Assembly: GCA_012842035.1 (NCBI GenBank)
Contig: DUTO01000006.1
Location: 1-10,529, forward strand
Length of the DNA: 10,529 nt
Reading direction: 5' to 3'
Source of the DNA: Clostridia bacterium
Lineage (GTDB): Bacteria > Bacillota > Peptococcia > DRI-13 > DTU073
The notes under the pieces are model-generated. The model ran no database searches and was not told the DNA's origin. It saw only the letters and a list, made by a program, of their open reading frames with translations. The translations under genes and the position numbers were made by a program. This document shows positions 7,301 to 10,529 of the stretch, piece after piece; position 1 is the stretch's first letter, and every line of letters starts with the position of its first letter.

Positions 7301-7923
7301 TGTTCAGCTAAAGGTTCTTCCTGTCTGGTTAACTCTCCGATAATATCACTTAAACGCACTAAACTATTTTCTGTTTCAGCCAACTTTTGCACGGCCTCGC
7401 GTTTTTTATAACGATATTTTACGATTCCCGCAGCTTCCTCTAATAAACCACGTCTTACTTCCGGTTTAACCGAAAGAACCTCATCAACTTTTCCCTGGCC
7501 AATAATGGAAAAACCTTCTCGTCCAACCCCTGTGTCCATAAAAAGATTATGAATATCACGCAAACGACAGGGAACACGATTAATTAAATAATCACTTTCT
7601 CCCGAACGATAAAGGCGACGCGTCACTGTAATCTCGTTATATTCCAAAGGAAAAAGACCAGAAGAATTATCCACGGTTAAAGAAACTTCGGCCATCCCTA
7701 AAGGACGACGCTGTTCACTACCGGCAAAAATAACATCCTCCATTTTGCCACCCCGCAAAGATTTAACACTTTGCTCACCAAGTACCCAGCGAATCGCGTC
7801 CGCAATATTTGATTTTCCACTACCATTAGGCCCTACCACTAAAGTAATCCCGGGTTTAAATTCTAACTTGGTTTTATCAGCGAAAGACTTAAACCCTTGA
7901 ATTTCAAGTCTTTTCAGGTACAA
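4360..7923 (-). CDS. smc: Chromosome segregation ATPase SMC (TTG start)
   Basis: SMC is the core ATPase of bacterial condensin. It dimerises through its hinge, binds ScpA/ScpB through its heads and extrudes DNA loops to organise and segregate the chromosome. At 1187 residues it matches the B. subtilis protein closely. The N-terminal head has Walker A GPNGSGKS (31-38) and a Q-loop in GFSIIGQGKVDEVL (about 137-150). A long Glu/Lys/Gln-rich coiled coil follows to about 510, then a hinge at about 520-670 beginning GIVGPVAQII and ending in NPGGSLTGGSI. The return coil runs to about 1000. The C-terminal head has signature LSGGE (1090-1094), Walker B FCVLDE (1114-1119) and the HRKGTME H-loop. I start it at TTG 7921-7923, which gives the family N-terminus (M)YLKRLEIQGFKSF and has AAGGGA 9 nt upstream. 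The TTG at 7942-7944 would add seven atypical residues. The radical SAM gene ends 33 nt upstream. Confidence 0.97.
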   Translation of the reverse strand: MYLKRLEIQGFKSFADKTKLEFKPGITLVVGPNGSGKSNIADAIRWVLGEQSVKSLRGGKMEDVIFAGSEQRRPLGMAEVSLTVDNSSGLFPLEYNEITVTRRLYRSGESDYLINRVPCRLRDIHNLFMDTGVGREGFSIIGQGKVDEVLSVKPEVRRGLLEEAAGIVKYRYKKREAVQKLAETENSLVRLSDIIGELTRQEEPLAEQAKKATQYKSKKTELDSLEIGLIIAENEHCRNRLEKVEGKLERLELEIEETKTNYHQMQSSEEEYKLELQQKDEELALYREKIYQENLTLEKNESEKKLIRERMASLAVQTEQLEQEREQLHQEEKLLQQELVTHRSQEDLLLKELAEGQEKLCHYEELLAEENEKEAKVKAELEELKNYHFELLQKGAQVHNEITGLKQRIASLQKQKEQITMREGQMKEEREQVLEKLSFFEKEAEENVLALLNLEKELVIKDRQYLQKREQLQKQQQQNLTCQQERNDLCSRRQLLEEMEKEGQGYAYGVRGVLQLQANKQLEGIVGPVAQIIKVPSAYEKAVEVVLGGSLQHIVTENEEVARQAIAWLKQQKRGRVTFLPLDTVKGQVKRGLVPTGEGVIGCLSELIAYEDRYKGIIEYLLGRVWLVKNLAIAVQKGRETSFRWRLVTLDGETVNPGGSLTGGSIKPNSNSLLSRKRKILELTKKIKEREIVLAQGQKKEAELEIATKEAHHQWEEIKEKMQKLRLREVEVSSVLERWRADKGRQELELEGLQLEIKQTGNEAESLLTQVVRFEQEQKMLEEKTTVCLIKIEELQQKMEKRQAEKLQKNEALTQLRIEVATGEAKLAAYRKEENYYLSRLGQLTQLWEEKVAEKQKIKEKKTELTTSFLAVEESIAHSLQLSQEWEGKLQEMRQVKVNVQEQIGVFAEKIKKYTNLLRRKEEKKHQLQLQQSKLDTAWEAAKRRLQEQYNLTVEEGREKGTVLASRQKSLERIVELKVEINKLGEVNLGAIEEYARLKERLDFLHLQVQDLCEAKKRLEVVIAEMDRIMARKFKETYIQVDQAFQEVFVQLFGGGKAELVLCEPESLLETGVEIIAQPPGKKTQNLSLLSGGERALTAIALLMAMLKVRPSPFCVLDEIESNLDETNISRFTDLLTRFAEETQFIVISHRKGTMEVGHVLYGVTMEETGVSRLVSVKLEDAQKEAS

Positions 7924-7932
7924 CTGGCTTCG

Positions 7933-7938
7933 TCCCTT
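7933..7938 (-). promoter_or_regulatory. Ribosome binding site that decides the smc TTG start
   Basis: AAGGGA on the minus strand, 9 nt before the TTG at 7921-7923. It lies downstream of the other possible TTG (7942-7944) and so favours the shorter protein, which also has the conserved family N-terminus. Confidence 0.55.
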
Positions 7939-7956
7939 CTGCAAAATTATACTCTT

Positions 7957-9036
7957 TTATATAATTCGATATCTTTGTAAAAAGTCCTGTCTTTTAATCT
8001 GTACTCTTTGGCGTGCAGTAGCTATTTCTAAATCAGGTTCGGCCAAATCTTCCTGTGGTTTTAAATTAATCTCCTTAAACTGATATTTTTCTTGCAGAAA
8101 AAGGAGATTCCTCTTTTTTTGTCCCACTACTTGTGAATAAAGACGCGGCTGAAAAAAGATCGTCAGTACTTCTCCGGCTTGCACCTGTAATTTCCCTATT
8201 CCTACTTGTATTTGCTCTAACAACAAACGACTTTCTACTAATTCACCAAAAGCAGGATGATAAGGCCCGGCCACCAAATCTTTTTCCACAGCAAGGTTTT
8301 CCACAGCCTGAAGTCCCAGACGAATTACCGGAATCTGATAAAAAGAAAAAACTCCCAGCCAAGAAACTGCCATCTGTATAGCCATATCTAAACTCCAAGG
8401 AGTATATTTATCTTCCTCATACCACTTAGCTAAAGTTGTCCCTTTCAAAACTAAAGTAGGATAAATTCTCACGAAATCCGGCTTAGCTTCTACCGTTCTT
8501 TGGGCGGTCAAATGAGCAGACGCCAAACTATCCCCCGGCAAACCTAACATCAACTGATAACCTACTTGCAAAGGATATTTTCTTAAAAGACGTGTGGCCC
8601 GGGCCGTATCATGAACACAATGACCGCGACGAGACTTAGTCAACACTTCATCCACTAAAGACTGTACCCCTAACTCTACAGTAGTAACACCATAAAATAA
8701 AAGATTCTCTAAAATATCTTCATTAATATAATCCGGACGTGTCGATAATCTAATTCCCTTAATCCAACCTTTCTCCTTTTGGGCAGCAGCAGCCTGCAAA
8801 AACCTCACTTGTTTTTCCAGCGGTAAAGCCGTAAAACTCCCACCATAGAAAGCTATTTCCACATATCTGTCCGGCCATGAACGCGCCTTTTGTAAATATG
8901 TTTCTACATATTGCTCAATTTCTTCCGGTTTTATCTCATCCTCTTTTCCACTAATTTTCCATTGATTACAATAAACACAAGTAAAAGGGCAACCGGCATG
9001 AGGAATAAAAAAAGGAATAATCAACGGTTTTTTCAT
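7957..9036 (-). CDS. Elp3-like radical SAM protein (no acetyltransferase domain)
   Basis: A 359-residue radical SAM enzyme that cleaves S-adenosylmethionine at a [4Fe-4S] cluster. The cluster motif is GCPFTCVYCN, with Cys16, Cys20 and Cys23 (CX3CX2C). It is followed by the SAM-binding FYGGSFTAL (63-71), LSTRPDYI (97-104), VELGVQS (120-126) and GLPGDS (165-170). These features match the radical SAM half of Elp3, but the C-terminal histone-acetyltransferase-like domain is missing; instead there is about 150 residues of less recognisable sequence. The substrate is unknown; RNA modification is only an analogy with Elp3. Its ATG overlaps the rnc TGA in an ATGA junction, which implies translational coupling to RNase III, and smc follows after 33 nt. 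As far as I recall, a gene of this type between rnc and smc is a recurring arrangement in Clostridia. Confidence 0.88.
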   Translation of the reverse strand: MKKPLIIPFFIPHAGCPFTCVYCNQWKISGKEDEIKPEEIEQYVETYLQKARSWPDRYVEIAFYGGSFTALPLEKQVRFLQAAAAQKEKGWIKGIRLSTRPDYINEDILENLLFYGVTTVELGVQSLVDEVLTKSRRGHCVHDTARATRLLRKYPLQVGYQLMLGLPGDSLASAHLTAQRTVEAKPDFVRIYPTLVLKGTTLAKWYEEDKYTPWSLDMAIQMAVSWLGVFSFYQIPVIRLGLQAVENLAVEKDLVAGPYHPAFGELVESRLLLEQIQVGIGKLQVQAGEVLTIFFQPRLYSQVVGQKKRNLLFLQEKYQFKEINLKPQEDLAEPDLEIATARQRVQIKRQDFLQRYRII

Positions 9037-9752
9037 TTTTCCACTTCCAATTTATGTAAGGCTTGTTTAGCTGCATTTTGCTCGGCTTCTTTTTTTGTTT
9101 TGCCCGTACCTCTGGCTAGCTCCCGACCATTCAAATAAACAGCTGCCGCAAACTTTTTAGCATGATCCGGCCCTACTTCTTGCAATATTTTGTAGTCTAA
9201 ACTACACTGAGGGTCTTTTTGAATATATTCTTGTAACTCAGTCTTAAAATCGCCAAGAACTCCCTGTGCCGCATCTTCAATTTGTTTATGCAAAACAGAA
9301 AGAATAAGGTCACCTACCTTTTCCAAGCCTAAAGAAAGATAAAGAGCACCGACAAAGGCTTCCAAGCAGTCTGCTAAATTAGAAACTCGCTCGGCCCCCC
9401 CCATCCGCTCTTCTCCTTTACCTAATAATAAATAATCACCCAAATATAAAGCCTTGGCACCCTGAACTAAAGAGGATTCACAAACAATAGCTGCTCTTAT
9501 TTTCGTTAATTCACCCTCTGTTTTTTGCGGATACTTTTCATATAAATACTGAGCAATAACTAGCCCCACCACAGCATCTCCCAGAAACTCCAACCGTTGA
9601 TTATGAGCGCCGCCCCCTTTACGCCCCTCAAAAACATAAGAAGGATGAGTAAGAGCTTGGTCTACTAATTGTAAATCCGGTTTTTCCAGCAATGGTAACG
9701 GCAATTGCCTCAACAATTGTCCTAACTGTTCTTTTCTTTGTCCCTTCAACAT
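9033..9752 (-). CDS. rnc: Ribonuclease III
   Basis: RNase III is a homodimeric Mg2+-dependent endonuclease that cuts double-stranded RNA, processing rRNA precursors and structured mRNAs. The 239-residue protein is normal in length. The nuclease domain (about 1-160) carries the signature NQRLEFLGDAVVG with Glu55 and Asp59, and ADCLEAFVGALY with Asp128 and Glu131, matching the four catalytic acidic residues of E. coli (Glu41, Asp45, Asp114, Glu117). The dsRNA-binding domain spans about 168-236, from DFKTELQEYIQ to GKTKKEAEQNAAKQAL. I chose the ATG at 9750-9752, preceded at 6 nt by AAGGGG. The longer frame back to 9809 would overlap fabF by 47 nt and is not expected. fabF ends 10 nt upstream, and the stop overlaps the radical SAM start. 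Confidence 0.97.
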   Translation of the reverse strand: MLKGQRKEQLGQLLRQLPLPLLEKPDLQLVDQALTHPSYVFEGRKGGGAHNQRLEFLGDAVVGLVIAQYLYEKYPQKTEGELTKIRAAIVCESSLVQGAKALYLGDYLLLGKGEERMGGAERVSNLADCLEAFVGALYLSLGLEKVGDLILSVLHKQIEDAAQGVLGDFKTELQEYIQKDPQCSLDYKILQEVGPDHAKKFAAAVYLNGRELARGTGKTKKEAEQNAAKQALHKLEVEK

Positions 9753-9758
9753 AAAAAA

Positions 9759-9764
9759 CCCCTT
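9759..9764 (-). promoter_or_regulatory. Ribosome binding site that decides the rnc start
   Basis: AAGGGG on the minus strand, 6 nt before the ATG at 9750-9752. It overlaps the fabF TAA stop (9763-9765), so fabF and rnc are probably translationally coupled. Confidence 0.6.
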
Positions 9765-10529
9765 AACCCTTAAATTTTCCCAAAAGAATAGTCGCATTAT
9801 GCCCACCAAAACCTAAAGAATTACTTAACGCATATTGTACAGACATTTTTCTGGCTTGATTAGGCACATAATCAAGGTCACATTCAGGGTCCGGATATTC
9901 ATAATTAATCGTGGGAGGAACCAGGTCATGACAAATGGCCAACGTTGTAGCAATCGCTTCCACTCCACCTGCCGCTCCCAAAAGATGTCCGGTCATCGAT
10001 TTAGTTGAACTAATGGCTAGTTGGCGAGTATGTTCACCAAAAACATTTTTAATGGCCATAGTTTCATATTTGTCATTAAGTTCTGTCGAAGTACCATGAG
10101 CATTAATATAATCTACCTCTTCCGGCTTAATCGCGGCATCATGCAAAGCCATGGACATCGCCCTAGCCGCTCCAACTCCCCCCGGTGCCGGTGCCGTAAT
10201 ATGATAAGCATCAGCAGTAGCCCCATAACCCAATACTTCGGCATAAATAGGAGCATTTCTCTTTTGAGCCGATGCTAAACTTTCTAAAATCAGAATACCT
10301 GTTCCTTCACCCATAATAAACCCATCACGTTTTTGGTCAAAGGGACGACTAGCTTTTTCCGGTTCTTCATTCCGGCAAGACATTGCTCGCATGGAACAAA
10401 AACCCGCAAAAGCCATGGGCGTAATCGGAGCCTCTGTTCCACCTGTAATCACTATCTCCGCTGTCCCTCGCTCAATCATCTTAAAAGCTTCTCCAATAGC
10501 GTGTGTACTGTTGTTACGGCGTGTGCTTC
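9763..10529 (-). CDS. fabF: 3-oxoacyl-[ACP] synthase II (FabF), C-terminal part, cut by the right edge
   Basis: FabF condenses malonyl-ACP with acyl-ACP in type II fatty acid elongation in the cytosol. The 254 visible residues cover the end of the active-site segment and the C-terminal thiolase-fold half. Clear motifs are THAIGEAFKMIERG, GGTEAPITP, RPFDQKRDGFIMGEG, the first catalytic His in NAHGTSTELND (codon 10096-10098), and KSMTGHLLGAAGGVEA with Lys (10000-10002) and the second catalytic His (9985-9987). The C-terminal NSLGFGGHNATILLGKF is typical. The frame is open to the edge, beyond the internal ATG at 10477-10479. Oddly, the residues that should read T-A-C before the THAIG block read T-R-R (10516-10524), so the nucleophilic Cys is not encoded in this reading; this may be an error at a sequence end. 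rnc follows after 10 nt. Confidence 0.95.
   Translation of the reverse strand, partial: STRRNNSTHAIGEAFKMIERGTAEIVITGGTEAPITPMAFAGFCSMRAMSCRNEEPEKASRPFDQKRDGFIMGEGTGILILESLASAQKRNAPIYAEVLGYGATADAYHITAPAPGGVGAARAMSMALHDAAIKPEEVDYINAHGTSTELNDKYETMAIKNVFGEHTRQLAISSTKSMTGHLLGAAGGVEAIATTLAICHDLVPPTINYEYPDPECDLDYVPNQARKMSVQYALSNSLGFGGHNATILLGKFKG

Noticed and set aside
4360..7923. Low-complexity, repeat-like Glu/Gln/Lys-rich sequence
   Set aside because: This is the normal heptad composition of SMC coiled-coil arms rather than a DNA repeat or CRISPR-like array; I found no regularly spaced identical units.
8133..8381. Plus-strand open frame of 82 codons inside the radical SAM gene
   Set aside because: It lies antisense to a clearly conserved protein, has a low-complexity charged tail and no recognisable domain or good ribosome binding site. 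It is a shadow frame.
9753..9809. Longer rnc reading frame starting inside fabF
   Set aside because: The added residues are not conserved in RNase III, overlap the FabF C-terminus and lack a ribosome binding site; the ATG at 9750-9752 has one.
1..10529. Search for a mobile element, defence system, CRISPR array, tRNA or riboswitch
   Set aside because: Genes are contiguous housekeeping genes on one strand with gaps under 100 nt; I saw no transposase, integrase, terminal repeats, tRNA-like cloverleaf or spacer-repeat pattern.

Overview
This is a low-GC, densely packed window in which every gene I can support lies on the minus strand. It therefore reads from right (10529) to left (1). The gene content and order (fabF, rnc, a radical SAM gene, smc, ftsY, then ylxM and ffh) is the classic Firmicutes lipid, RNase III, chromosome and SRP block. 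The Elp3-like radical SAM gene between rnc and smc, the strong AAGGAGG-type ribosome binding sites, an FtsY without an acidic A domain and a UPF0122 YlxM upstream of ffh all fit a member of the class Clostridia. I cannot name a genus from the sequence alone.

Layout, in the direction of transcription: the 3' part of fabF (truncated by the window edge); rnc (RNase III); a radical SAM gene whose ATG overlaps the rnc stop by 4 bp; smc (condensin ATPase, starting at a TTG); ftsY (SRP receptor); a three-gene methylthioadenosine cassette of mtnP-type phosphorylase, an N-terminally truncated mtnA and an mtaD-type deaminase; a 99-nt intergenic stretch with a perfect 11-bp inverted repeat that may end the long operon; then ylxM and the first 60 codons of ffh. 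Genes in the main run are 10 to 46 nt apart or overlap, so one long transcript is likely. There is no gene-free stretch longer than 100 nt.

How they work together: FtsY, Ffh and YlxM belong to co-translational membrane targeting. SMC organises the chromosome, RNase III processes structured RNA and FabF elongates fatty acids. The cassette between ftsY and ylxM breaks up the usual ftsY-ylxM-ffh run. It would deaminate methylthioadenosine to methylthioinosine (MtaD), phosphorolyse that (MtnP-like, with Asn209 as expected for a 6-oxopurine enzyme) and isomerise the methylthioribose-1-phosphate (MtnA). The MtnA frame, however, lacks its whole N-terminal domain.

Most of the window is ordinary housekeeping sequence and I see no undescribed defence or mobile system. 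The points worth a second look are the truncated mtnA, a Glu for Asp change in the FtsY guanine-specificity motif, loss of the FabF catalytic cysteine at the extreme right edge (possibly a sequence error), the deaminase/phosphorylase pairing, and the inverted repeat upstream of ylxM.
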